DNA of 64,000 nucleotides from Tomocerus qinae. Its lineage: Eukaryota > Arthropoda > Collembola > Entomobryomorpha > Tomoceridae. Positions 7,944-21,200 of this stretch are shown one piece after another; the first letter of the stretch is position 1, and each line of letters opens with the position of its first letter. Location of the stretch: contig JAECZT010000008.1 in the NCBI GenBank assembly GCA_020055645.1, positions 992,001-1,056,000 of the forward strand. The letters run 5' to 3'. Position numbers and translations under genes: made by a program. The notes beneath the pieces are model-generated. The model had not been told where the DNA came from and ran no database searches. It saw nothing but the letters and a program-made list of their open reading frames with translations.

Positions 7944-10900
7944 ATAAAATCAGGAATTTCAACTCTTGAAAATTATTTTTTAAGCTTTTTGGCTCGTACA
8001 AGTATTAAATCATGAATTTCAACTCTTGAAAATTATTTTTTAAACTTTTTGGCTCGTACAAGTATTAAATCATGAATTTCAACTCTTGAAAATTATTTTT
8101 TAAACTTTTTGGCTCGTACAAGTATTAAATCATGAATTTCAACTCTTGAAAATTATTTTTTAAACTTTTTGGCTCGTACAAGTATTAAATCATGAATTTC
8201 AACTCTTGAAAATTATTTTTTAAACTTTTTGCCTCGTACAAGTATAAAAAATAATTAAAAGTGTTGAATGTTATTTTTAAGCTTTTTGGCTCGTATAAGT
8301 ATTAAATCAGGAATTTCAACTCTTGAAAATTATTTTTTAAGCTTTTTGGCTCGTATAAGTATTAAATCATGAATTTCAACTCTTGAAAATTATTTTTTAA
8401 ACTTTTTGGCTCGTACAAGTATTAAATCATGAATTTCAACTCTTGAAAATTATTTTTTAAACTTTTTGGCTCGTACAAGTATTGAATCATGAATTTCAAC
8501 TCTTGAAAATTATTTTTTAAACTTTTTGCCTGGTACAAGTTTAAAAAATATTTAAAACTGTTGAATATTGTTTTTAAGCCTTTTGGCTCGTACAATTATT
8601 AAATCTTGAATTTCAACTCTTGAAAATTATTTTTTAAGCTTTTTGCCTCGTACAAGTTTAAAAAATAATTAAAACTGTAAATGTTATTTTTTAGCTTTTT
8701 GGCTCGTATAAGTATTAAATCAGGAATTTCAACTCTTGAAAATTATTTTTTAAGCTTTTTGGCTCGTACAAGTATTAAATCATGAATTTCAACTCTTGAA
8801 AATTATTTTTTAACTTTTTGCCTCGTACAAGTTTAAAAAATAATTAAAAGTGTTGAATGTTATTTTTAAGCTTTTTGTCTCGTATAAGTATTAAATCATG
8901 AATTTCAAATCTTGAAAATTATTTTTTAAACTTTTTGGCTCGTAAAACTATTAAATCATGAATTTCAACTCTTGAAAATTATTTTTTAAACTTTTTGCCT
9001 CGTACAAGTTTAAAAAATAATTAAAACTGTAAATGTTATTTTTAAGCTTTTTGGCTCGTATAAGTATTAAATCATGAATTTCAACTCTTGAAAATTATTT
9101 TTTAAACTTTTTGGCTCGTACAAGTATTAAATCATGAATATCAACTCTTGAAAATTATTTTTTAAACTTTTTGGCTCGTACAAGTATTTAATCATGAATT
9201 TCAACTCTTGAAAATTATTTTTTAAACTTTTTGCCTCGTACAAGTTTAAAAAATAATTAAAACTGTAAATGTTATTTTTAAGCTTTTTGGCTCGTATAAG
9301 TATTAAATCATGAATTTCAACTCTTGAAAATTATTTTTTAAACTTTTTGCCTGGTACAAGTTTAAAAAATATTTAAAACTGTTGAATATTGTTTTTAAGC
9401 CTTTTGGCTCGTACAATTATTAAATCTTGAATTTCAACTCTTGAAAATTATTTTTTAAGCTTTTTGCCTCGTACAAGTTTAAAAAATAATTAAAACTGTA
9501 AATGTTATTTTTTAGCTTTTTGGCTCGTATAAGTATTAAATCAGGAATTTCAACTCTTGAAAACTATTTTTTAAGCTTTTTGGCTCGCATAAGTATTAAA
9601 TCATGAATTTCAACTCTTGAAAATTATTTTTTAAGCTTTTTGGCTCGTACAAGTTTAAAAAATAATTAAAAGTGTTGAATGTTATTTTTAAGCTTTTTGT
9701 CTCGTATAAGTATTAAATCATGAATTTCAAATCTTGAAAATTATTTTTTAAACTTTTTGGCTCGTAAAAGTATTAAATCATGAATTTCAACTCTTGAAAA
9801 TTATTTTTTAAACTTTTTGCCTCGTACAAGTTTAAAAAATAATTAAAACTGTAAATGTTATTTTTAAGCTTTTTGGCTCGTATAAGTATAAAATCAGGAA
9901 TTTCAACTCTTGAAAATTATTTTTTAAGCTTTTTGGCTCGTACAAGTATTAAATCATGAATTTCAACTCTTGAAAATTATTTTTTAAACTTTTTGGCTCG
10001 TACAAGTATTAAATCATGAATTTCAACTCTTGAAAATTATTTTTTAAACTTTTTGGCTCGTACAAGTATTAAATCATGAATTTCAACTCTTGAAAATTAT
10101 TTTTTAAACTTTTTGGCTCGTACAAGTATTAAATCATGAATTTCAACTCTTGAAAATTATTTTTTAAACTTTTTGGCTCGTACAAGTATTAAATCATGAA
10201 TTTCAACTCTTGAAAATTATTTTTTAAACTTTTTGCCTCGTACAAGTTTAAAAAATAATTAAAAGTGTTGAATGTTATTTTTAAGCTTTTTGGCTCGTAT
10301 AAGTATTAAATCAGGAATTTCAACTCTTGAAAATTATTTTTTAAGCTTTTTGGCTCGTATAAGTATTAAATCATGAATTTCAACTCTTGAAAATTATTTT
10401 TTAAACTTTTTGGCTCGTACAAGTATTAAATCATGAATTTCAACTCTTGAAAATTATTTTTTAAACTTTTTGGCTCGTACAAGTATTAAATCATGAATTT
10501 CAACTCTTGAAAATTATTTTTTAAACTTTTTGCCTGGTACAAGTTTAAAAAATATTTAAAACTGTTGAATATTGTTTTTAAGCCTTTTGGCTCGTACAAT
10601 TATTAAATCTTGAATTTCAACTCTTGAAAATTATTTTTTAAGCTTTTTGCCTCGTACAAGTTTAAAAAATAATTAAAACTGTAAATGTTATTTTTTAGCT
10701 TTTTGGCTCGTATAAGTATTAAATCAGGAATTTCAACTCTTGAAAATTATTTTTTAAGCTTTTTGGCTCGTATAAGTATTAAATCATGAATTTCAACTCT
10801 TGAAAATTATTTTTTAACTTTTTGCCTCGTACAAGTTTAAAAAATAATTAAAAGTGTTGAATGTTATTTTTAAGCTTTTTGTCTCGTATAAGTATTAAAT

Positions 10901-13900
10901 CATGAATTTCAAATCTTGAAAATTATTTTTTAAACTTTTTGGCTCGTAAAAGTATTAAATCATGAATTTCAACTCTTGAAAATTATTTTTTAAACTTTTT
11001 GCCTCGTACAAGTTTAAAAAATAATTAAAACTGTAAATGTTATTTTTAAGCTTTTTGGCTCGTATAAGTATAAAATCAGGAATTTCAACTCTTGAAAATT
11101 ATTTTTTAAGCTTTTTGGCTCGTACAAGTATTAAATCATGAATTTCAACTCTTGAAAATTATTTTTTAAACTTTTTGGCTCGTACAAGTATTAAATCATG
11201 AATTTCAACTCTTGAAAATTATTTTTTAAACTTTTTGGCTCGTACAAGTATTAAATCATGAATTTCAACTCTTGAAAATTATTTTTTAAACTTTTTGGCT
11301 CGTACAAGTATTAAATCATGAATTTCAACTCTTGAAAATTATTTTTTAAACTTTTTGCCTGGTACAAGTTTAAAAAATATTTAAAACTGTTGAATATTGT
11401 TTTTAAGCCTTTTGGCTCGTACAATTATTAAATCTTGAATTTCAACTCTTGAAAATTATTTTTTAAGCTTTTTGCCTCGTACAAGTTTAAAAAATAATTA
11501 AAACTGTAAATGTTATTTTTTAGCTTTTTGGCTCGTATAAGTATTAAATCAGGAATTTCAACTCTTGAAAATTATTTTTTAAACTTTTTGGCTCGTAAAA
11601 GTATTAAATCATGAATTTCAACTCTTGAAAATTATTTTTTAAACTTTTTGGCTCGTACAAGTATTAAATCATGAATTTCAACTCTTGAAAACTATTTTTT
11701 AAACTTTTTGGCTCGTACAAGTATTGAATCATGAATTTCAACTCTTGAAAATTATTTTTTAAACTTTTTGCCTGGTACAAGTTTAAAAAATATTTAAAAC
11801 TGTTGAATATTGTTTTTAAGCCTTTTGGCTCGTACAATTATTAAATCTTGAATTTCAACTCTTGAAAATTATTTTTTAAGCTTTTTGCCTCGTACAAGTT
11901 TAAAAAATAATTAAAACTGTAAATGTTATTTTTTAGCTTTTTGGCTCGTATAAGTATTAAATCAGGAATTTCAACTCTTGAAAATTATTTTTTAAGCTTT
12001 TTGGCTCGTATAAGTATTAAATCATGAATTTCAACTCTTGAAAATTATTTTTTAACTTTTTGCCTCGTACAAGTTTAAAAAATAATTAAAAGTGTTGAAT
12101 GTTATTTTTAAGCTTTTTGTCTCGTATAAGTATTAAATCATGAATTTCAAATCTTGAAAATTATTTTTTAAACTTTTTGGCTCGTAAAAGTATTAAATCA
12201 TGAATTTCAACTCTTGAAAATTATTTTTTAAACTTTTTGGCTCGTACAAGTATTAAATCATGAATTTCAACTCTTGAAAATTATTTTTTAAACTTTTTGG
12301 CTCGTACAAGTATTGAATCATGAATTTCAACTCTTGAAAATTATTTTTTAAACTTTTTGCCTGGTACAAGTTTAAAAAATATTTAAAACTGTTGAATATT
12401 GTTTTTAAGCCTTTTGGCTCGTACAATTATTAAATCTTGAATTTCAACTCTTGAAAATTATTTTTTAAGCTTTTTGCCTCGTACAAGTTTAAAAAATAAT
12501 TAAAACTGTAAATGTTATTTTTTAGCTTTTTGGCTCGTATAAGTATTAAATCAGGAATTTCAACTCTTGAAAATTATTTTTTAAGCTTTTTGGCTCGTAC
12601 AAGTATTAAATCATGAATTTCAACTCTTGAAAATTATTTTTTAAACTTTTTGCCTCGTACAAGTTTAAAAAATAATTAAAAGTGTTGAATGTTATTTTTA
12701 AGCTTTTTGTCTCGTATAAGTATTAAATCATGAATTTCAACTCTTGAAAATTATTTTTTAAACTTTTTGGCTCGTAAAAGTATTAAATCATGAATTTCAA
12801 CTCTTGAAAATTATTTTTTAAACTTTTTGCCTCGTACAAGTTTAAAAAATAATTAAAACTGTAAATGTTATTTTTAAGCTTTTTGGCTCGTATAAGTATA
12901 AAATCAGGAATTTCAACTCTTGAAAATTATTTTTTAAGCTTTTTGGCTCGTACAAGTATTAAATCATGAATTTCAACTCTTGAAAATTATTTTTTAAACT
13001 TTTTGGCTCGTAAAAGTATTAAATCATGAATTTCAACTCTTGAAAATTATTTTTTAAACTTTTTGGCTCGTACAAGTATTAAATCATGAATTTCAACTCT
13101 TGAAAATTATTTTTTAAACTTTTTGGCTCGTACAAGTATTAAATCATGAATTTCAACTCTTGAAAATTATTTTTTAAACTTTTTGCCTCGTACAAGTTTA
13201 AAAAATATTTAAAACTGTTGAATATTGTTTTTAAGCCTTTTGGCTCGTACAATTATTAAATCTTGAATTTCAACTCTTGAAAATTATTTTTTAAGCTTTT
13301 TGCCTCGTACAAGTTTAAAAAATAATTAAAACTGTAAATGTTATTTTTAAGCTTTTTGGCTCGTATAAGTATTAAATCATGAATTTCAACTCTTGAAAAT
13401 TATTTTTTAAACTTTTTGGCTCGTACAAGTATTAAATCATGAATTTCAACTCTTGAAAATTATTTTTTAGCTTTTTGCCTCGTACAAGTTTAAAAAATAA
13501 TTAAAAGTGTTGAATGTTATTTTTAAGCTTTTTGTCTCGTATAAGTATTAAATCATGAATTTCAACTCTTGAAAATTATTTTTTAAACTTTTTGGCTCGT
13601 AAAAGTATTAAATCATGAATTTCAACTCTTGAAAATTATTTTTTAAACTTTTTGCCTCGTACAAGTTTAAAAAATAATTAAAACTGTAAATGTTATTTTT
13701 AAGCTTTTTGGCTCGTATAAGTATTAAATCAGGAATTTCAACTCTTGAAAATTATTTTTTAAGCTTTTTGGCTCGTACAAGTATTAAATCATGAATTTCA
13801 ACTCTTGAAAATTATTTTTTAAACTTTTTGGCTCGTACAAGTATTAAATCATGAATTTCAACTCTTGAAAATTATTTTTTAAACTTTTTGGCTCGTACAA

Positions 13901-15112
13901 GTATTAAATCATGAATTTCAACTCTTGAAAATTATTTTTTAAACTTTTTGGCTCGTACAAGTATTAAATCATGAATTTCAACTCTTGAAAATTATTTTTT
14001 AAACTTTTTGCCTCGTACAAGTTTAAAAAATAATTAAAAGTGTTGAATGTTATTTTTAAGCTTTTTGTCTCGTATAAGTATTAAATCATGAATTTCAAAT
14101 CTTGAAAATTATTTTTTAAACTTTTTGGCTCGTAAAAGTATTAAATCATGAATTTCAACTCTTGAAAATTATTTTTTAAACTTTTTGGCTCGTACAAGTA
14201 TTAAATCATGAATTTCAACTCTTGAAAATTATTTTTTAAACTTTTTGGCTCGTACAAGTATTAAATCATGAATTTCAACTCTTGAAAATTATTTTTTAAA
14301 CTTTTTGCCTCGTACAAGTTTAAAAAATATTTAAAACTGTTGAATATTATTTTTAAGCCTTTTGGCTCGTACAATTATTAAATCTTGAATTTCAACTCTT
14401 GAAAATTATTTTTTAAACTTTTTGCCTCGTACAAGTTTAAAAAATAATTAAAACTGTAAATGTTATTTTTAAGCTTTTTGGCTCGTATAAGTATTAAATC
14501 AGGAATTTCAACTCTTGAAAATTATTTTTTAAGCTTTTTGGCTCGTACAAGTATTAAATCATGAATTTCAACTCTTGAAAATTATTTTTTAACTTTTTGC
14601 CTCGTACAAGTTTAAAAAATAATTAAAACTGTTAAATGTTATTTTTAAGCTTTTTGGCTCGTATAAGTATTAAATCATGAATTTCAACTCTTGAAAATTA
14701 TTTTTTAAACTTTTTGGCTCGTAAAAGTATTAAATCATGAATTTCAACTCTTGAAAATTATTTTTTAAACTTTTTGCCTCGTACAAGTTTAAAAAATAAT
14801 TAAAACTGTAAATGTTATTTTTAAGCTTTTTGGCTCGTACAAGTATTAAATCATGAATTTCAACTCTTGAAAATTATTTTTTAAGCTTTTTGGCTCGTAC
14901 AAGTATTAAATCATGAATTTCAACTCTTGAAAATTATTTTTTAAACTTTTTGGCTCGTACAAGTATTAAATCATGAATTTCAACTCTTGAAAATTATTTT
15001 TTAAACTTTTTGGCTCGTACAAGTATTAAATCATGAATTTCAACTCTTGAAAATTATTTTTTAAGCTTTTTGGCTCGTATAAGTATTAAATCATGAATTT
15101 CAACTCTTGAAA
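7944..15112 (+). repeat. 60-bp satellite array, domain I
   Basis: The first monomers start at TAAAATCAGGAATTTC. The main monomer is exactly 60 bp (for example four successive copies from 7981 to 8220) and contains TTTTTGGCTCGTACAAG and the mini-dyad TTTCAA-CTC-TTGAAA. It alternates irregularly with a second type of about 55-57 bp (GCCTCGTACAAGTTTAAAA, then AATTAAAACTGT). Domain I has no 72-bp monomers. It is marked by GTCTCGTATAAG, CTCGTAAAAGTATT, GCCTGGTACAAG and CAGGAATTTC variants. Higher-order structure is visible: landmarks at 8257, 8528, 8671, 8877 and 9023 recur at a shift of 2,004 bp. All monomers are on the same strand. Confidence 0.97.
13991..14034. repeat. Representative satellite dyad (17-bp stem) at a type 1/type 2 boundary
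   Basis: AATTATTTTTTAAACTT (13990-14006) and AAGTTTAAAAAATAATT (14019-14035) are perfect complements around the 12-base loop TTTGCCTCGTAC. The left arm is the end of a 60-bp monomer and the right arm the start of a 57-bp monomer, so the dyad forms wherever a type 2 monomer follows a type 1. Type 2 versions reading AAAATATTTAAAAC have a shorter stem. The outermost pairs extend one base beyond the interval given. Confidence 0.85.
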
Positions 15113-18100
15113 ATTATTTTAAAAATTATTTTTTAAGCTTTTTGGCTCGTACAAGTATTAAATCATGAATTTCAACTCCTGAAAATTATTTTTTAAACTT
15201 TTTGCCTCGTACAAGTTTAAAAGATAATTAAAACTGTTGAATGTTATTTTTAAGCTTTTTGGCTCGTATAAGTATTAAATCATGAATTTCAACTCTTGAA
15301 AATTATTTTTTAAACTTTTTGGCTCGTACAAGTATTAAATCATGAATTTCAACTCTTGAAAATTATTTTTTAAGCTTTTTGGCTCGTACAAGTATTAAAT
15401 CATGAATTTCAACTCTTGAAAATTATTTTTTAAACTTTTTGCCTCGTACAAGTTTAAAAAATAATTAAAAGTGTTGAATGTTATTTTTAAGCTTTTTGGC
15501 TCGTATAAGTATTAAATCATGAATTTCAACTCTTGAAAATTATTTTTTAAGCTTTTTGGCTCGTATAAGTATTAAATCATGAATTTCAACTCTTGAAAAT
15601 TATTTTTTAAGCTTTTTGGCTCGTATAAGTATTAAATCATGAATTTCAACTCTTGAAAATTATTTTTTAAACTTTTTGGCTCGTACAAGTATTAAATCAT
15701 GAATTTCAACTCTTGAAAATTATTTTTTAAACTTTTTGCCTCGTACAAGTTTAAAAAATAATTAAAACTGTTGAATGTTATTTTTAAGCTTTTTGGCTCG
15801 TATAAATATTAAATCATGAATTTCAACTCTTGAAAATTATTTTTTAAACTTTTTGGCTCGTACAAGTATTAAATCATGAATTTCAACTCTTGAAAATTAT
15901 TTTAAAAATTATTTTTTAAGCTTTTTGGCTCGTACAAGTATTAAATCATGAATTTCAACTCCTGAAAATTATTTTTTAAACTTTTTGCCTCGTACAAGTT
16001 TAAAAAATAATTAAAACTGTTGAATGTTATTTTTAAGCTTTTTGGCTCGTATAAGTATTAAATCATGAATTTCAACTCTTGAAAATTATTTTTTAAACTT
16101 TTTGGCTCGTACAAGTATTAAATCATGAATTTCAACTCTTGAAAATTATTTTAAAAATTATTTTTTAAGCTTTTTGGCTCGTACAAGTATTAAATCATGA
16201 ATTTCAACTCTTGAAAATTATTTTTTAAACTTTTTGGCTCGTACAAGTATTAAATCATGAATTTCAACTCTTGAAAATTATTTTTTAAACTTTTTGCCTC
16301 GTACAAGTTTAAAAAATAATTAAAACTGTTGAATGTTGTTTCAAAGCTTTTTGGCTCGTACAAGTATTAAATCATGAATTTCAACTCTTGAAAATTATTT
16401 TTTAAACTTTTTGGCTCGTACAAGTTTTAAATCATGAATTTCAACTCTTAAAAATTATTTTTTAAACTTTTTGGCTCGTACAAGTATTAAATCATGAATT
16501 TCAACTCTTGAAAATTATTTTAAAAATTATTTTTTAAGCTTTTTGGCTCGTACAAGTTTTAAATCATGAATTTCAACTCCTAAAAATTATTTTTTAAACT
16601 TTTTGGCTCGTACAAGTATTAAATCATGAATTTCAACTCTTGAAAATTATTTTTTAAACTTTTTGCCTCGTACAAGTTTAAAAAATATTTAAAACTGTTG
16701 AATATTATTTTTAAGTCTTTTGGCTCGTACAATTATTAAATCTTGAATTTCAACTCTTGAAAATTATTTTAAAAATTATTTTTTAAGCTTTTTGGCTCGT
16801 ATAAGCATTAAATCCTGAATTTCAACTCTTGAAAATTATTTTTTAAGCTTTTTGGCTCGTACAAGTATTAAATCATGAATTTCAACTCTTGAAAATTATT
16901 TTTTAAACTTTTTGGCTCGTACAAGTATTTAATCATGAATTTCAACTCTTGAAAATTATTTTTTAAACTTTTTGCCTCGTACAAGTTTAAAAAATAATTA
17001 AAACTGTTAAATGTTATTTTTAAGCTTTTTGGCTCGTATAAGTATTAAATCATGAATTTCAACTCTTGAAAATTATTTTTTAAACTTTTTGGCTCGTACA
17101 AGTATTAAATCATGAATTTCAACGCTTGAAAATTATTTTAAAAATTATTTTTTAAGCTTTTTGGCTCGTACAAGTATTAAATCATGAATTTCAACTCCTG
17201 AAAATTATTTTTTAAACTTTTTGGCTCGTACAAGTATTAAATCATGAATTTCAACTCTTGAAAATTATTTTAAAAATTATTTTTTAAGCTTTTTGGCTCG
17301 TACAAGTTTTAAATCATGAATTTCAACTCCTAAAAATTATTTTTTAAACTTTTTGGCTCGTACAAGTATTAAATCATGAATTTCAACTCTTGAAAATTAT
17401 TTTTTAAACTTTTTGCCTCGTACAAGTTTAAAAAATATTTAAAACTGTTGAATATTATTTTTAAGTCTTTTGGCTCGTACAATTATTAAATCTTGAATTT
17501 CAACTCTTGAAAATTATTTTAAAAATTATTTTTTAAGCTTTTTGGCTCGTACAAGTATTAAATCATGAATTTCAACTCTTGAAAATTATTTTTTAAACTT
17601 TTTGGCTCGTACAAGTATTAAATCATGAATTTCAACTCTTGAAAATTATTTTTTAAACTTTTTAGCTCGTACAAGTATTAAATCATGAATTTCAACTCTT
17701 GAAAATTATTTTTTAAACTTTTTGGCTCGTACAAGTATTAAATCATGAATTTCAACTCTTGAAAATTATTTTAAAAATTATTTTTTAAGCTTTTTGGCTC
17801 GTACAAGTATTAAATCATGAATTTCAACTCCTAAAAATTATTTGTTAAACTTTTTGGCTCGTACAAGTATTAAATCATGAATTTCAACTCTTGAAAATTA
17901 TTTTTTAAACTTTTTGCCTCGTACAAGTTTAAAAAATATTTAAAACTGTTGAATATTATTTTTAAGTCTTTTGGCTCGTACAATTATTAAATCTTGAATT
18001 TCAACTCTTGAAAATTATTTTAAAAATTATTTTTTAAGCTTTTTGGCTCGTATAAGCATTAAATTCTGAATTTCAACTCTTGAAAATTAATTTTTAAGCT

Positions 18101-18130
18101 TTTTGGCTCGTACAAGTATTAAATCATGAA
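15113..18130 (+). repeat. 60-bp satellite array, domain II (left of the gap)
   Basis: This domain is defined by the first 72-bp monomers, in which AAAAATTATTTT is inserted so that the usual ATTATTTTTT tract is duplicated (first at about 15113). New diagnostic variants join it: AAGTCTTTTGGCTCG with CAATTATTAAATCTTG, GCATTAAATCCTGAA, CAACTCCTAAAAATT and TTTTTAGCTCG. The AAGTC landmark occurs at 16711, 17461 and 17962, giving blocks of 750 and 501 bp. Confidence 0.95.
16711..17961 (+). repeat. Higher-order repeat, 750 + 501 bp, first copy
   Basis: Measured between TTAAGTCTTTTGG landmarks, the 750-bp and 501-bp blocks follow each other here. The same pair recurs at 18702-19952 and 20871-22121. 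The 501-bp block alone also recurs at 24555-25055 and 25854-26354. Each block is a fixed series of 60-, 72- and about 57-bp monomers, with diagnostic single-base variants in the same order. This is evidence for multi-monomer amplification rather than random single-unit exchange. Confidence 0.85.
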
Positions 18131-18230
18131 NNNNNNNNNNNNNNNNNNNNNNNNNNNNNNNNNNNNNNNNNNNNNNNNNNNNNNNNNNNNNNNNNNNNNN
18201 NNNNNNNNNNNNNNNNNNNNNNNNNNNNNN
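18131..18230. other. Assembly gap of 100 Ns inside the satellite
   Basis: This is a run of exactly 100 Ns, which is normally a placeholder of unknown length. Satellite of the same orientation and domain lies on both sides. The sequence to the right matches the later part of the 750-bp block. The true size could differ by any number of monomers, so distances across it are not reliable. Confidence 0.95.
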
Positions 18231-21200
18231 AAAAATAATTAAAACTGTTAAATGTTATTTTTAAGCTTTTTGGCTCGTATAAGTATTAAATCATGAATTT
18301 CAACTCCTGAAAATTATTTTTTAAACTTTTTGGCTCGTACAAGTATTAAATCATGAATTTCAACTCTTGAAAATTATTTTAAAAATTATTTTTTAAGCTT
18401 TTTGGCTCGTACAAGTATTAAATCATGAATTTCAACTCCTGAAAATTATTTTTTAAACTTTTTGGCTCGTACAAGTATTAAATCATGAATTTCAACTCTT
18501 GAAAATTATTTTAAAAATTATTTTTTAAGCTTTTTGGCTCGTACAAGTTTTAAATCATGAATTTCAACTCCTAAAAATTATTTTTTAAACTTTTTGGCTC
18601 GTACAAGTATTAAATCATGAATTTCAACTCTTGAAAATTATTTTTTAAACTTTTTGCCTCGTACAAGTTTAAAAAATATTTAAAACTGTTGAATATTATT
18701 TTTAAGTCTTTTGGCTCGTACAATTATTAAATCTTGAATTTCAACTCTTGAAAATTATTTTAAAAATTATTTTTTAAGCTTTTTGGCTCGTATAAGCATT
18801 AAATCCTGAATTTCAACTCTTGAAAATTATTTTTTAAGCTTTTTGGCTCGTACAAGTATTAAATCATGAATTTCAACTCTTGAAAATTATTTTTTAAACT
18901 TTTTGGCTCGTACAAGTATTAAATCATGAATTTCAACTCTTGAAAATTATTTTTTAAACTTTTTGCCTCGTACAAGTTTAAAAAATAATTAAAACTGTTG
19001 AATGTTATTTTTAAGCTTTTTGGCTCGTATAAGTATTAAATCATGAATTTCAACTCTTGAAAATTATTTTTTAAACTTTTTGGCTCGTACAAGTATTAAA
19101 TCATGAATTTCAACGCTTGAAAATTATTTTAAAAATTATTTTTTAAGCTTTTTGGCTCGTACAAGTTTTAAATCATGAATTTCAACTCCTAAAAATTATT
19201 TTTTAAACTTTTTGGCTCGTACAAGTATTAAATCATGAATTTCAACTCTTGAAAATTATTTTAAAAATTATTTTTTAAGCTTTTTGGCTCGTACAAGTTT
19301 TAAATCATGAATTTCAACTCCTAAAAATTATTTTTTAAACTTTTTGGCTCGTACAAGTATTAAATCATGAATTTCAACTCTTGAAAATTATTTTTTAAAC
19401 TTTTTGCCTCGTACAAGTTTAAAAAATATTTAAAACTGTTGAATATTATTTTTAAGTCTTTTGGCTCGTACAATTATTAAATCTTGAATTTCAACTCTTG
19501 AAAATTATTTTAAAAATTATTTTTTAAGCTTTTTGGCTCGTACAAGTATTAAATCATGAATTTCAACTCTTGAAAATTATTTTTTAAACTTTTTGGCTCG
19601 TACAAGTATTAAATCATGAATTTCAACTCTTGAAAATTATTTTTTAAACTTTTTAGCTCGTACAAGTATTAAATCATGAATTTCAACTCTTGAAAATTAT
19701 TTTTTAAACTTTTTGGCTCGTACAAGTATTAAATCATGAATTTCAACTCTTGAAAATTATTTTAAAAATTATTTTTTAAGCTTTTTGGCTCGTACAAGTA
19801 TTAAATCATGAATTTCAACTCCTAAAAATTATTTTTTAAACTTTTTGGCTCGTACAAGTATTAAATCATGAATTTCAACTCTTGAAAATTATTTTTTAAA
19901 CTTTTTGCCTCGTACAAGTTTAAAAAATATTTAAAACTGTTGAATATTATTTTTAAGTCTTTTGGCTCGTACAATTATTAAATCTTGAATTTCAACTCTT
20001 GAAAATTATTTTAAAAATTATTTTTTAAGCTTTTTGGCTCGTATAAGCATTAAATTCTGAATTTCAACTCTTGAAAATTAATTTTTAAGCTTTTTGGCTC
20101 GTACAAGTATTAAATCATGAATTTCAACTCTTGAAAATTATTTTTTAAACTTTTTGGCTCGTACAAGTATTAAATCATAAATTTCAACTCTTCAAAATTA
20201 TTTTTTAAGCTTTTTGGCTCGTATAAGTATTAAATCATGAATTTCAACTCTTGAAAATTATTTTTTAAACTTTTTGGCTCGTACAAGTATTAAATCATGA
20301 ATTTCAACTCTTGAAAATTATTTTTTAAACTTTTTGCCTCGTACAAGTATAAAAAATAATTAAAAGTGTTGAATGTTATTTTTAAGCTTTTTGGCTCGTA
20401 TAAGTATTAAATCAGGAATTTCAACTCTTGAAAATTATTTTTTAAGCTTTTTGGCTCGTACAAGTATTAAATCATGAATTTCAACTCTTGAAAATTATTT
20501 TTTAAACTTTTTGGCTCGTACAAGTATTAAATCATGAATTTCAACTCTTGAAAATTATTTTTTAAACTTTTTGGCTCGTACAAGTATTAAATCATGAATT
20601 TCAACTCTTGAAAATTATTTTTTAAACTTTTTGGCTCGTACAAGTATTAAATCATGAATTTCAACTCTTGAAAATTATTTTAAAAATTATTTTTTAAGCT
20701 TTTTGGCTCGTACAAGTTTTAAATCATGAATTTCAACTCCTAAAAATTATTTTTTAAACTTTTTGGCTCGTACAAGTATTAAATCATGAATTTCAACTCT
20801 TGAAAATTATTTTTTAAACTTTTTGCCTCGTACAAGTTTAAAAAATATTTAAAACTGTTGAATATTATTTTTAAGTCTTTTGGCTCGTACAATTATTAAA
20901 TCTTGAATTTCAACTCTTGAAAATTATTTTAAAAATTATTTTTTAAGCTTTTTGGCTCGTATAAGCATTAAATCCTGAATTTCAACTCTTGAAAATTATT
21001 TTTTAAGCTTTTTGGCTCGTACAAGTATTAAATCATGAATTTCAACTCTTGAAAATTATTTTTTAAACTTTTTGGCTCGTACAAGTATTAAATCATGAAT
21101 TTCAACTCTTGAAAATTATTTTTTAAACTTTTTGCCTCGTAAAAGTTTAAAAAATAATTAAAACTGTTGAATGTTATTTTTAAGCTTTTTGGCTCGTATA

